Origin: JBMNEH01 sp050948665
GTDB lineage: Bacteria > Bacillota > Clostridia > Christensenellales > UMGS416
Direction: 5' to 3'
Assembly: GCA_050948665.1 (NCBI GenBank)
Contig: JBMNEH010000001.1
Coordinates: 2,294,001 to 2,358,000, forward strand
Length of the DNA: 64,000 nt
In this document: piece by piece, positions 32,682-40,970 of the stretch
Numbering within the stretch: position 1 is the first letter of the stretch
Layout: the number at the start of each line of letters is the position of its first letter
Program-made: the position numbers and the translations under genes
Notes under the pieces: generated by a model
Told to the model about the DNA's origin: nothing
Seen by the model: only the letters and a program-made list of their open reading frames with translations
Database searches by the model: none

Positions 32682-35021
32682 TTAACCGACGGTGATCTCC
32701 GTTTCGGCGGAGAGGCCGTTCCAGGTGACCCTCAGGGTCGCCTTTCCGGCATCCCGGGAGGAACGGATATAGGCGGTGCAGCGGTCGTCCGCTACGGTGG
32801 CTTCATTGCCGAGGAAGGTGTCCCGGGCGTCCAGCATCCCGTTGCCGACGGCGGCCAAACTGCCGGCGCCGGAAACCTCGCACAGGACCTTCTCCTTGGC
32901 GGCCCAGGGGCAGGGATTGCCTTCCGCGTCGGCCAGGGTGATACGGATGGGAGTCACCGACCAGCCGTCGGCAGGCAGTTCCGTCAGATCCGGCGTCAAC
33001 ACCAGCCTGGCGGGGGCGCCGGGGGTACGGAGGACGTTCTCCGCGACGACCACGCCCTTGTTCCGGGCGACGGCCCTCAGCTCACCGGCCTCAAAGGGCA
33101 GCTTCCAGTTCAGGATACGGTTGGCATACCTTGCCAGCTTCTTCACGCCGAGGCTGCGTCCGTTGCAGAACAGCTCCACCTCTTCGCAGTTGGTATAGGT
33201 CACGACCTCCATTCTGCCCTTGCCTACCCAGAAACGGTCAGCCGCGGGAGCGCCCCACATCCCCAAACGCTCCTTCCGCTCCCGAGCGGTCTGCCGGTAG
33301 ACCGCGATATACACCGAGGGCACCTCCTTTTTCCAGAAGGTACGGTAGAAATCGGCGACGGGCTTCGCATGGCCGGTAATATCCACCAGCCCGGCATAGG
33401 AGCCGTGGCGCGGCCAGCCGTGCCAGCACTCACCCAGATAGTCGATCCCCGTCCACAGGAAGTTGCCCATCACCCGGTCGTCCTTTTCCACATCGAACCA
33501 GGGGCAGTATTCGATCTTGGCATCGCGAATGTTCTTGTCGCCATGGAAGTAGACCCAGTTCTCGGTGCCCAGTATCAGCGCCTCGGGATCGATGGCGAAC
33601 ACGTCGTCATACCAATGCTCGGCGTAGTTCACACAGAGAAAGCCCAGCCGGCCCCGCTGTGTCAGCAAACTGGCGGCGATATCCTTCTCCTCCGGCTCAT
33701 CGGGCAACCGCCCCATCAAGCCGGCAAGCATGGGAGGACGGGTGGGATCCTCTTCCCGAACGGCGTCACAGAGCATGCGCATGCGGTGCATCGCATAGAA
33801 CTCCCCGGCGTAATCGTTCTCGTTGCCCACACTCCACATCACAATGGAGGGGTGGTTAAAGTCCCTTGCGATCCAGTTGGCCAAATCGTCCCGCCAGTTC
33901 TCCGGGAAATTCACATAATGCGGGGGCTCCCATTTATCGCACAGCTCATTCATCGTCAGAAAGCCCATGCTGTCGCAGAGGTCCAGCAGCTCCGGCGCGG
34001 GGGGGTTATGGCTGAAACGGATGGCATTGCAGCCCAACTCCTTCAGCGTGCGGAGGCGGGTCTCCCATAGGGTCTCCGGCACGGCCGCGCCCAGGGGGCC
34101 GCCGTCATGATGGACGCAGACGCCCTTAAACTTGGTCGGCACACCGTTCAGCAGGAAACCGGTATAGGGGCGGTATTCGATACGCCGGATGCCGAAGGGC
34201 ACCTCAAGGATATCCGCCGCCTCACCATCGCGGGAAAGTATGACCTCCGCCGTATACAGGGCGGGATCCTCCGGGCTCCAGAGCCGGGGCTTGTCCACGG
34301 GGATATCCAGAACAGCCAGGCCTTCCCCATCGGACAATACCGTCCGCAGACAGCCCTCCGCCACGGTCTCCCCGTCAAACTTCAACCGGGCCGCGCAGTC
34401 AACGGCGCCGTCCATCCCCTCCAGCCGCGCTTCAATATGCACCAGGGCGCCGTCAGCGGCGGCGCAGGGGGTGGTCACCCGCACACCCCAATGGGCAAAA
34501 TGCGTATCCGGGTCATTATCCAGCAGCCATACATGCCGATAGATACCGCTGCCGGTATACCAGCGGCAGTTGGGAGTGTCCCAGTTGTCACAGCGGACGG
34601 CGATCAGGTTTTCCCCCGCCCGCAGATAGGGGGTGATGTCAAAGACAAAGGTGAAATAGCCATTATCCTCTCTGCCCACATAGGCGCCGTTCACCCACAC
34701 CTCGGTCTTCCGATAGGCGCCGTCAAACTGCAGCAGATATTCCCTGCTCATGTCCCCGATACGCAGACGCTTGCGATACCAGCCGATACCGCCGGGGAAA
34801 TAACCGTTTTGCCCGGCATTATCATTTACGCCGGAACCGGGCTCCACCGTGTTGGTGGCGGGGAACTCGATCGCCCAGTCGTGGGGCAGATCCAACTTCC
34901 GCCAGCCGCTGTCATCGTACTCGGGAAGCTCCGCCCCCATCGGATGGCCTCCCCAGGGTCCTCCGTGTATAGGTCTGTTCACCAGCTGAAACAGCCAGCC
35001 GCGGTCAATATTGGTTTTCAT
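32682..35021 (-). CDS. Glycoside hydrolase family 2 (beta-galactosidase-like)
   Basis: A 779-residue intracellular glycosidase without a signal peptide. The N-terminal sugar-binding and immunoglobulin-like domains run to about residue 290, then the TIM barrel. The acid/base Glu is E401 in WSVGNEND, and the likely nucleophile is E487 in LGTENW. The C-terminus has further beta domains (VVTYTNCEEVELFCNGRSLG and a last Ig-like domain with AVGNG). The fold and NGYFPGGIGWYRKRL match bacterial GH2 beta-galactosidases; beta-glucuronidase or mannosidase activity cannot be excluded. ATG 35021 follows AAAGGAGGA. It is a single gene. Confidence 0.9.
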   Translation of the reverse strand: MKTNIDRGWLFQLVNRPIHGGPWGGHPMGAELPEYDDSGWRKLDLPHDWAIEFPATNTVEPGSGVNDNAGQNGYFPGGIGWYRKRLRIGDMSREYLLQFDGAYRKTEVWVNGAYVGREDNGYFTFVFDITPYLRAGENLIAVRCDNWDTPNCRWYTGSGIYRHVWLLDNDPDTHFAHWGVRVTTPCAAADGALVHIEARLEGMDGAVDCAARLKFDGETVAEGCLRTVLSDGEGLAVLDIPVDKPRLWSPEDPALYTAEVILSRDGEAADILEVPFGIRRIEYRPYTGFLLNGVPTKFKGVCVHHDGGPLGAAVPETLWETRLRTLKELGCNAIRFSHNPPAPELLDLCDSMGFLTMNELCDKWEPPHYVNFPENWRDDLANWIARDFNHPSIVMWSVGNENDYAGEFYAMHRMRMLCDAVREEDPTRPPMLAGLMGRLPDEPEEKDIAASLLTQRGRLGFLCVNYAEHWYDDVFAIDPEALILGTENWVYFHGDKNIRDAKIEYCPWFDVEKDDRVMGNFLWTGIDYLGECWHGWPRHGSYAGLVDITGHAKPVADFYRTFWKKEVPSVYIAVYRQTARERKERLGMWGAPAADRFWVGKGRMEVVTYTNCEEVELFCNGRSLGVKKLARYANRILNWKLPFEAGELRAVARNKGVVVAENVLRTPGAPARLVLTPDLTELPADGWSVTPIRITLADAEGNPCPWAAKEKVLCEVSGAGSLAAVGNGMLDARDTFLGNEATVADDRCTAYIRSSRDAGKATLRVTWNGLSAETEITVG

Positions 35022-35346
35022 GCGCGATCCTCCTTTCGGACAGGTTTATAGTATCATCATAGATGGGGCAGGCGGAATATGCAAGCGTCAATAAGGACAA
35101 ATAAGAGACCCGGAGTTTGGAACTTTCCATGCCGAACGCTCCGCAGGCCCTGTTGTGGTATCTGCCACTGCCGGATACAAGGGGTTGTGTGCCGGAAAAA
35201 AAGCGCAATCATTCGGAAAAAATCGCCGAAAACTGTTGACAAGCGGCGGTTTTTCTATTATTATTGATGGGCTACCGTGTAGCTCTGTGCCCACGGAAGG
35301 TTGACTTGTGCAAGTTTCCGGTTTACCGGAGGAGGAGGATTCATAG
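35022..35346. other. Divergent spacer between GH2 and the rpmG-secE-nusG operon, with structured leader
   Basis: Contains the rpmG promoter (35236-35264) and a leader of about 76 bases. In the leader ACTTG-TG-CAAGT and CCGG-TTTA-CCGG can form small hairpins, the latter directly before GGAGGAGG. No other gene is seen. Confidence 0.5.
35236..35264 (+). promoter_or_regulatory. Promoter of rpmG-secE-nusG-ribosomal protein operon
   Basis: TTGACA-17-TATTAT. Confidence 0.88.
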
Positions 35347-35496
35347 ATGCGCACACGTATTACTCTGGCCTGCAATGAGTGCAAACAGCGGAATTACGAT
35401 ACCATGAAGAATAAGAAGAATGATCCCGACCGGATCACGCTGAGCAAGTATTGCCGCTTCTGCAAAAAGGCGACCGAACACAGGGAAACCCGCTAA
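35347..35496 (+). CDS. rpmG: 50S ribosomal protein L33, zinc-binding form
   Basis: A 49-residue protein, MRTRITLACNECKQRNY..., with two CX2C pairs (CNEC and CRFC) that bind zinc, so this is the C+ form. It is first in the operon before secE, the usual order in Firmicutes. GGAGGAGGA precedes the ATG. Confidence 0.97.
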   Translation: MRTRITLACNECKQRNYDTMKNKKNDPDRITLSKYCRFCKKATEHRETR

Positions 35497-35511
35497 GGGA
35501 GGAAGTGCCAT

Positions 35512-35778
35512 ATGACCGATAAAAAAGTCACCGCGAAAACAGCGGGGAAGAAGTCCGTAAAGGCAAAGAAGCCCAACGCTTTTATCCGTTTCTTCAAGAA
35601 GCTCGGAAAGTATTTTTCCGAGGTAGTCGCGGAACTCAAAAAGGTTACCTGGCCCACCAGCAAGGACCTGCTGAAGTCCTGCCTGGAGGTTGCCGCTTTT
35701 GTGGCGCTTTTCGCGATCGTGGTCGGTCTGGTGGACTGGGGCCTTGGCGCTTTGCTGGGCCTTGTAGCCGGCGCCTGA
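35512..35778 (+). CDS. secE: Preprotein translocase subunit SecE
   Basis: An 88-residue single-span membrane protein. A Lys-rich N-terminus is followed by the conserved amphipathic segment FFKKLGKYFSEVVAELKKVTWP (about 25-47) and a membrane helix (about 60-82). It anchors SecY in the translocon. It lies 15 bases after rpmG and 16 before nusG. Confidence 0.97.
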   Translation: MTDKKVTAKTAGKKSVKAKKPNAFIRFFKKLGKYFSEVVAELKKVTWPTSKDLLKSCLEVAAFVALFAIVVGLVDWGLGALLGLVAGA

Positions 35779-35794
35779 TCCCAAGGAGTTTGTA

Positions 35795-36328
35795 ATGTCG
35801 GAAACGAAAACCCCCCGGATGGCCTGGTACGTTGTTCATACCTATTCGGGATATGAGAACAAGGTCAAAGCCAATCTGGAAAAAACAATAGAAAACCGCA
35901 ACCTCCAGGAGATGATCCGGGAAGTCCTGATCCCCACGGAGGAGGTTTACGAAATCAAAAACAACCAGAGACGCATTAAAAGCCAGAAGCTCTTTCCCGG
36001 CTATGTGCTGGTGCAAATGGTCATGACGGATGAGACCTGGTACATTGTCCGGAACACTCGGGGTGTTACCGGGTTCGTAGGCCCGGGAAGCCGCCCCGTC
36101 CCCCTGACAGAGGAGGAGATGGAATATATGACCCGGGAGCGCAAGCCGGTCCTGGTTGAGTTTGCGGTGGGGCAGCATGTCAAGGTCCTCACCGGTCCCC
36201 TGGAGGACTTCGAAGGGGTTGTGGAGGAAGTCATGAAGGAGGACAGAAAGCTGCGCGTGGTGGTTTCCATGTTCGGTCGGGATACCCCGGTGGAAATGGA
36301 CTTCGACCAGGTGGAGCCGTTAAGTTGA
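35795..36328 (+). CDS. nusG: Transcription termination/antitermination protein NusG
   Basis: A 177-residue protein with the NGN domain (WYVVHTYSGYENKVKANLEK, FPGYVLVQM) and a C-terminal KOW domain (VLTGPLEDFEGVVEEV). It binds RNA polymerase and modulates pausing and termination. Length is normal. Confidence 0.98.
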   Translation: MSETKTPRMAWYVVHTYSGYENKVKANLEKTIENRNLQEMIREVLIPTEEVYEIKNNQRRIKSQKLFPGYVLVQMVMTDETWYIVRNTRGVTGFVGPGSRPVPLTEEEMEYMTRERKPVLVEFAVGQHVKVLTGPLEDFEGVVEEVMKEDRKLRVVVSMFGRDTPVEMDFDQVEPLS

Positions 36329-36349
36329 TGAAACGCCCCCCGGGGCTTT

Positions 36350-36390
36350 TCAAGTGGGAGGGCGGCAGAACCGCCCGCCAATACCACCGA
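36350..36390 (+). promoter_or_regulatory. Putative L1-binding leader site before rplK
   Basis: GTGG (36354-36357) pairs with CCAC (36384-36387), and inside it GGCGG (36361-36365) pairs with CCGCC (36371-36375), leaving an asymmetric internal loop containing GAG and GCCAATA. This layout resembles the L1 site on 23S rRNA and on rplKA mRNA in other bacteria, where free L1 represses translation of L11 and L1. A small GC hairpin (36335-36346) followed by TTTT lies just upstream. Confidence 0.6.
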
Positions 36391-36406
36391 TAGGAGGAAT
36401 ATTTCC

Positions 36407-36832
36407 ATGGCAAAGAAAGTCGTGGGTCTGGTCAAGCTTCAGGTTCCTGCCGGCAAGGCCACCCCCGCCCCGCCCATCGGCCCGGCTCTGGGCCAGCAGG
36501 GTGTCAACATTATGGGCTTCTGCAAGGAGTTCAACGCCCGTACCGCCAATCAGGCCGGTATGATCATCCCCGTGGTTCTGACCGTATATCAGGACCGGTC
36601 ATTCACCTTTATCACCAAGACGCCTCCCGCCGCCGTTTTGATCAAAAAGGCCGCGGGCATCGAGTCCGGCTCCGGTCGTCCTCATGCGGACAAGGTCGCC
36701 AAGATCACAATGGCCCAGGTACGGGAGATCGCCGCCCTGAAAATGCCCGATCTGAACGCCGCGTCGATTGAGAACGCCTGTTCAATGGTGGCCGGCACCG
36801 CCCGCAGTATGGGCGTAACCGTGGTGGATTGA
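36407..36832 (+). CDS. rplK: 50S ribosomal protein L11
   Basis: A 141-residue protein with the standard start KVVGLVKLQVPAGKATPAPP and rRNA-binding C-terminus. It forms the GTPase-associated centre with L10-L12. It is 10 bases before rplA, and TAGGAGGAA precedes the ATG. Confidence 0.99.
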   Translation: MAKKVVGLVKLQVPAGKATPAPPIGPALGQQGVNIMGFCKEFNARTANQAGMIIPVVLTVYQDRSFTFITKTPPAAVLIKKAAGIESGSGRPHADKVAKITMAQVREIAALKMPDLNAASIENACSMVAGTARSMGVTVVD

Positions 36833-36842
36833 GGAGGGCGAC

Positions 36843-37532
36843 ATGAAAAGAGGCAAGAAATATCAGGAAAGCGTTAAACTGTTTGACAAGAACACCGCCT
36901 ACAGCGTAGAAGAGGCGATCGATCTGGTAAAGCAGTGCGCCAAAGCCAAGTTTGACGAGACCATTGAGGTTTCCGTCCGGCTGGGTGTTGACCCCCGTTA
37001 CGCCGACCAGCAGGTTCGCGGCACCGTCATCCTCCCCCATGGCACCGGCCGTGTGACCCGGGTGCTGGTGCTGGCCAAAGGCGAATTCGCCGAGCAGGCC
37101 ACCGCCGCCGGCGCCGACTATGTGGGCGCCGAGGAGTACATCGAGAAGATCCAGAATGAGAACTGGTTTGATTTTGACGTCTGCGTCACCACCCCCGACA
37201 TGATGCGTCTGGTCGGCCGTCTGGGCCGGGTGCTGGGCCCCAAGGGCCTGATGCCCAACCCCCGTACCGGCACCGTGACCAACGAGGTCGGCAAAGCGGT
37301 CTCCGATATTAAAGCCGGTAAGGTGGAATACCGGGTGGACCGTACCTCCATCATCCACGTTCCCGTGGGCAAGGCCTCCTTCGAGAAGGAGAAACTGGTG
37401 GAGAATCTGGATACCCTGATGAACGCCATCGTACGGGCCAAGCCCTCCGCGGCCAAGGGGACCTATCTCCGCTCCGCCGTGCTTTCCAGCACGATGGGCC
37501 CCGGCATCAAGGTCAACACCAACAGGTACTAA
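36843..37532 (+). CDS. rplA: 50S ribosomal protein L1
   Basis: A 229-residue L1 of normal length with the signature around VGRLGRVLGPKGLMPNP. L1 binds the mobile stalk of 23S rRNA and is a likely repressor of its own operon through the site at 36350-36390. Confidence 0.99.
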   Translation: MKRGKKYQESVKLFDKNTAYSVEEAIDLVKQCAKAKFDETIEVSVRLGVDPRYADQQVRGTVILPHGTGRVTRVLVLAKGEFAEQATAAGADYVGAEEYIEKIQNENWFDFDVCVTTPDMMRLVGRLGRVLGPKGLMPNPRTGTVTNEVGKAVSDIKAGKVEYRVDRTSIIHVPVGKASFEKEKLVENLDTLMNAIVRAKPSAAKGTYLRSAVLSSTMGPGIKVNTNRY

Positions 37533-37546
37533 TCTTCCGATTGTTT

Positions 37547-37575
37547 CCCGGGGGCGCAACCCCGTCCCCGGGTTT
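37547..37575 (+). terminator. Weak hairpin after rplA
   Basis: CCCGGGG/CCCCGGG (7 bp) followed by only TTT. It may attenuate read-through from rplKA into rplJL. Confidence 0.4.
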
Positions 37576-37579
37576 CAAT

Positions 37580-37657
37580 ACACTCCGTACAGCCGTAGAC
37601 AGCGGGCGCCGCAAGGCTTAATTTCCCGCCGAGGTGGTGCAGTAAAAGTTTACGCGC
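37580..37657 (+). ncRNA. L10 leader (ribosomal protein leader of rplJL)
   Basis: The sequence between rplA and rplJ contains the pattern CCGTAGACAGCGGGCGCCGCAAGG...TTTCCCGCCGAGGTGG, typical of the L10 leader, in which the L10(L12)4 complex binds a kink-turn-like element. The terminator follows at 37658-37688. Edges are approximate. Confidence 0.85.
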
Positions 37658-37688
37658 ACGCCCTGTGACTGTACCACAGGCGTTTTTT
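37658..37688 (+). terminator. Attenuator of the L10 leader
   Basis: CGCCCTGTG pairs with CACAGGCG (one bulged C, loop ACTGTAC), followed by six T, 31 bases before the rplJ ATG. It probably terminates rplJL transcription when L10-L12 is in excess. Confidence 0.82.
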
Positions 37689-37718
37689 GATGCCTGATCC
37701 TAACAAGGAGGTAAAAGG

Positions 37719-38234
37719 ATGTCCGACAACAAACAGATCAAAGCCGCGTCGATTGCCGATATACACGACCGTTTTTCCCGCTCCCAGAGCGCCGTACTCG
37801 TCAACTATATCGGTTTGACCGTCGCCGAGGTCACCGAACTGCGCAACCAGTTCCGGGCCGCCGGGGTGGATTTCAAAGTGTACAAAAACACAATGATCCG
37901 CCGCGCCGCGCAAGAACTGGGCTATCAGGGGCTGGATGAGCATTTGAACGGCCCCACCGCCGTGGCTTTCTCTTACGAGGATCCCACTGCCGGCGCAAAG
38001 ATCATCACCGAGTATATTCGCAAGGTCAGAAAGACCAATGTGAAGTGCGGTATCGTAAACGGTAAGTACACCGACGCCCAAGGCGTGGATACCCTGTCCA
38101 AAATCCCGTCCAGGGAAGTGCTGCTCGCTCAGTTGATGAGCGTATTCAACGGGCCGGTCCGCGGCTTTGCCGTGGCATTGAAGGCCATTGCCGAAAAGCA
38201 GTCTGAGGCTGCCGGCGTAGCTGTCGAAGCATAA
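37719..38234 (+). CDS. rplJ: 50S ribosomal protein L10
   Basis: A 171-residue protein. The N-terminal RNA-binding domain includes DIHDRFSRSQSAVLVNYIGLT and FRAAGVDFKVYKNTMIRRA, and a C-terminal helix carries L12 dimers. AACAAGGAGG precedes the ATG. Confidence 0.98.
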   Translation: MSDNKQIKAASIADIHDRFSRSQSAVLVNYIGLTVAEVTELRNQFRAAGVDFKVYKNTMIRRAAQELGYQGLDEHLNGPTAVAFSYEDPTAGAKIITEYIRKVRKTNVKCGIVNGKYTDAQGVDTLSKIPSREVLLAQLMSVFNGPVRGFAVALKAIAEKQSEAAGVAVEA

Positions 38235-38250
38235 TAAGGAGGATATTACT

Positions 38251-38622
38251 ATGACCAAGCAGGAAATTATCGACGCCATCAAAGAAATGAACGTCATGGA
38301 GCTCTCTGAGCTCGTAAAGGAAATGGAAACCGTCTTCGGCGTCAGCGCCGCCGCCCCCACCGCCGTTGTGGCCGCCGGCCCCGCCGCTGCCGCGGAGGTT
38401 GTCGAGGAGCAGACCGAGTTTGACGTGGTGCTGGAGGAAATCGGCGCCGAGAAGATCAAGGTCATCAAGGCCGTCCGTGAGATCACCGGCCTGGGCCTGA
38501 AGGAAGCCAAGGACCTGGTAGACAACGCGCCCAAGCCCGTGAAGGAAGCGATCTCCAAGGAAGAGGCCGAGGAAATTGCCAAGAAGCTGTCCGAGGTCGG
38601 AGCCAAGGCCGTTGTGAAATAA
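38251..38622 (+). CDS. rplL: 50S ribosomal protein L7/L12
   Basis: A 123-residue protein: N-terminal dimerisation domain, Ala/Pro hinge (AAAPTAVVAAGPAAAAEV, about 37-54) and C-terminal factor-binding domain with IKVIKAVREITGLGLKEAKDLV. It is the last gene of the operon, ending at a strong terminator. Confidence 0.99.
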   Translation: MTKQEIIDAIKEMNVMELSELVKEMETVFGVSAAAPTAVVAAGPAAAAEVVEEQTEFDVVLEEIGAEKIKVIKAVREITGLGLKEAKDLVDNAPKPVKEAISKEEAEEIAKKLSEVGAKAVVK

Positions 38623-38637
38623 TTTCACCCCCACATA

Positions 38638-38666
38638 CAGACCCGCGGCGCTGCGGGTCTGTTTTT
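38638..38666 (+). terminator. Rho-independent terminator after rplL
   Basis: A perfect 9-bp stem CAGACCCGC/GCGGGTCTG with a 6-base loop and five T. Confidence 0.93.
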
Positions 38667-38711
38667 ATCTGCCCGGCAGAAAGCAGAGAAGGCCCCCCTT
38701 CCCCCTTTTCA

Positions 38712-38740
38712 TTGACATTCAGCCGGTTAATCCTTATAAT
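38712..38740 (+). promoter_or_regulatory. Consensus promoter of alaS
   Basis: A perfect TTGACA-17-TATAAT, with a short leader of about 20 bases, so no T-box is present. Confidence 0.93.
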
Positions 38741-38768
38741 TTATAAGACTTTATTTTCGGAGGAACGT

Positions 38769-40823
38769 ATGGAGAAGTTCACGGTCCGCCAGCTGCGGGA
38801 CAAATACAGAGAGTTTTTTGAGAGCAAGGGGCATACGCGGATCCCTTCCGCCTCCATTATCCCGGAGAATGACCCCTCGGTGCTTTTTACCACCGCCGGG
38901 ATGCACCCCCTTGTACCCTATCTTCTGGGGGAACGCCATCCTGCCGGCACCCGGCTCACCAACTCTCAGAAATGCGTCCGTACCGGAGATATTGACGAGG
39001 TGGGCGACGCCGGACACCTGACCTTCTTCGAAATGCTGGGGAACTGGTCCCTCGGGGACTATTTTAAGCAGGACATGATCGCCTGGAGCTGGGAGTTTTT
39101 GACGGAGGTGCTGGGGATCGACCCGGAAAGCCTGGCCGTATCGGTTTTCGCCGGTGACGAGAACGCGCCCAGGGACGAGGAGTCCGCCGCGCGGTGGGAG
39201 GAAATGGGCCTGCCCAGGGAGCGGATCTTCTACCTGCCCAAGGAGAATAACTGGTGGGGCGCCGGGGAAACCGGGCCCTGCGGCCCGGATACCGAGATGT
39301 TCGTCATCCGCCGGCAGCCCTGCGGCCCGGATTGCACACCCGCATGTGACTGCGGCGCCTATCTGGAGATCTGGAACGATGTTTTCATGACATATAACCG
39401 GCAGGACGGCAAGCTCCTTCCCCTGCCTAAAAGGAATGTGGACACCGGCATGGGACTGGAACGGACAATGTGCATCCTCAACGACACTCCCTCGGTGTAC
39501 GAGACAGAGATTTTCGCGCCCACCATCGCCTGGCTGGAGGAGGCTTCCGGCAAGCCCTACGGCGTGAACGATAAGGATACCCGGGCGATGCGCATTATAG
39601 CTGACCATATACGTACCGCCACCTTTATATTGGCGGACGATAAGGGGCTGACGCCCGCCAATGTGGACCAGGGCTATGTGCTGCGGCGGTTGATCCGCCG
39701 GGCGGTGCGTATGGGCATGCAGCTGGGACTGAAGCCCGGCTTTACCCCCAAGCTAGCGGAGCTGGTCATCCATCACCCCATCTATGAGGGGGAATATGAT
39801 GAGCTTATCCGGAACGAAGCCTTTATCAAGGAGCAGTTCCGGCTGGAGGAGGAGCGGTTCCAGAGGACACTGGCTTCCGGCATCAAGGAATTTGAGCGGT
39901 ACTATTCCCGGCTCACCGGGCTGGCTGCCCAGATCGACTCCTTCGCGGCGCCGGTGACCCGTCTGTCCCGGGAAGCCGTCGGGCGCATGGAAGCCGAAAC
40001 CGAAGCCCTGCTCGCCGCCGTGGAGCAGGCTTATAACAGCCAGGGCAAACGCATCGAGGGAATCCGCCGGAACGCCCCCCGAGCCACCGACTATGTGGAC
40101 GAGGTTGCCGGGTTGGCAAAACAACTGCGGAGCACGCTCCGCGCGCTGAAAGAAAAAACCGCCGCCGCGCCGACGGGCGCCGATATAACGGGGCGGGTGA
40201 TGGACGGCCAGATTGCCTTCCGCCTGTACGATACCTTCGGCTTCCCCATCGAAATGACGGTGGAGCTGGCCGGGGAGCGGGGTATGGAGGTGGATGTGGA
40301 GGGTTTCCACGAGGCCTTCAAAAAGCATCAGGCTACCTCCCAGGCTGGTTCGGAGCAGAAGTTCAAGGGGGGCCTTGCCGACCATGACGCCGCCACGGCC
40401 CGGCTGCATACCGCCACCCACCTGCTTCACGCGGCGCTGCGGACGCTGATAGACAGCAAAATCGAGCAGCGGGGGTCCAACATCACACCGGAGCGGCTGC
40501 GGTTTGACTTCTCCTTTGGCCGGAAACTGGAGGATGAGGAGATCAGCGCATTAGAAAAATGGGTAAACGACGCCATCGCCGCCGACGCGGCCATATCTTG
40601 TGAGGAAATGTCCCTGGACCTGGCCGAAGCCTCCGGCGCCATCGGCCTTTTCGGCAGTAAATACGGCGACAGGGTGAAGGTGTACACAATGGGTCCCTTT
40701 TCAAAGGAGATCTGCGGCGGCCCCCATGCCGCCCGCACAGGGGAGCTGGGACATTTTATCATACAGAAAGAGCAAGCCTCCTCCGCCGGTGTGCGCCGGA
40801 TCCGCGCGGTCCTGGAGCAGTAG
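38769..40823 (+). CDS. alaS: Alanyl-tRNA synthetase, short form with internal insertion and no C-Ala domain
   Basis: A 684-residue class II synthetase; typical bacterial AlaRS is about 870. The catalytic core is complete (FFESKGHTRIPS, FTTAGMHPLVPYL, GHLTFFEMLGNWSLGDYFK, ETGPCGPDTE, and GLERT). The editing site HTATH (H547, H551) with CGGPH (C649, H653) is present, so mischarged Ser/Gly-tRNA can probably be cleared. Two oddities: a region of roughly 90 extra residues (about 380-475, coiled-coil-like and charged) lies between the helical domain and the ITGRVMDGQIAFRLYDTFGFP strand, and the protein ends about 30 residues after the editing zinc site, lacking the dimerising C-Ala domain. The ATG at 38769 follows GGAGGAAC and the consensus promoter. 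Confidence 0.94.
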   Translation: MEKFTVRQLRDKYREFFESKGHTRIPSASIIPENDPSVLFTTAGMHPLVPYLLGERHPAGTRLTNSQKCVRTGDIDEVGDAGHLTFFEMLGNWSLGDYFKQDMIAWSWEFLTEVLGIDPESLAVSVFAGDENAPRDEESAARWEEMGLPRERIFYLPKENNWWGAGETGPCGPDTEMFVIRRQPCGPDCTPACDCGAYLEIWNDVFMTYNRQDGKLLPLPKRNVDTGMGLERTMCILNDTPSVYETEIFAPTIAWLEEASGKPYGVNDKDTRAMRIIADHIRTATFILADDKGLTPANVDQGYVLRRLIRRAVRMGMQLGLKPGFTPKLAELVIHHPIYEGEYDELIRNEAFIKEQFRLEEERFQRTLASGIKEFERYYSRLTGLAAQIDSFAAPVTRLSREAVGRMEAETEALLAAVEQAYNSQGKRIEGIRRNAPRATDYVDEVAGLAKQLRSTLRALKEKTAAAPTGADITGRVMDGQIAFRLYDTFGFPIEMTVELAGERGMEVDVEGFHEAFKKHQATSQAGSEQKFKGGLADHDAATARLHTATHLLHAALRTLIDSKIEQRGSNITPERLRFDFSFGRKLEDEEISALEKWVNDAIAADAAISCEEMSLDLAEASGAIGLFGSKYGDRVKVYTMGPFSKEICGGPHAARTGELGHFIIQKEQASSAGVRRIRAVLEQ

Positions 40824-40841
40824 GGGAGAAAACCTGCCCCG

Positions 40842-40870
40842 CCGGGCGTGTTTCCGCGCCCGGTTTTTTT
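40842..40870 (+). terminator. Rho-independent terminator after alaS
   Basis: A 7-bp stem CCGGGCG/CGCCCGG with a 7-base loop followed by seven T. Confidence 0.87.
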
Positions 40871-40920
40871 CAGAAGCTGCCGGCGGAAGCCGGGAGGAAA
40901 GCCCCGGAACCGGACGGAAA

Positions 40921-40960
40921 AGCAAACCCCGGCGGACGGAAAACCGCCGGGGTCTTTTTG
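40921..40960. terminator. Bidirectional terminator between alaS and the GT2 gene
   Basis: ACCCCGGCGG/CCGCCGGGGT (10 bp) is followed on the + strand by TTTTT and on the minus strand by TTTGCTTTT. It can serve the leftward GT2 gene. Confidence 0.72.
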
Positions 40961-40970
40961 TGTCCCGGGT

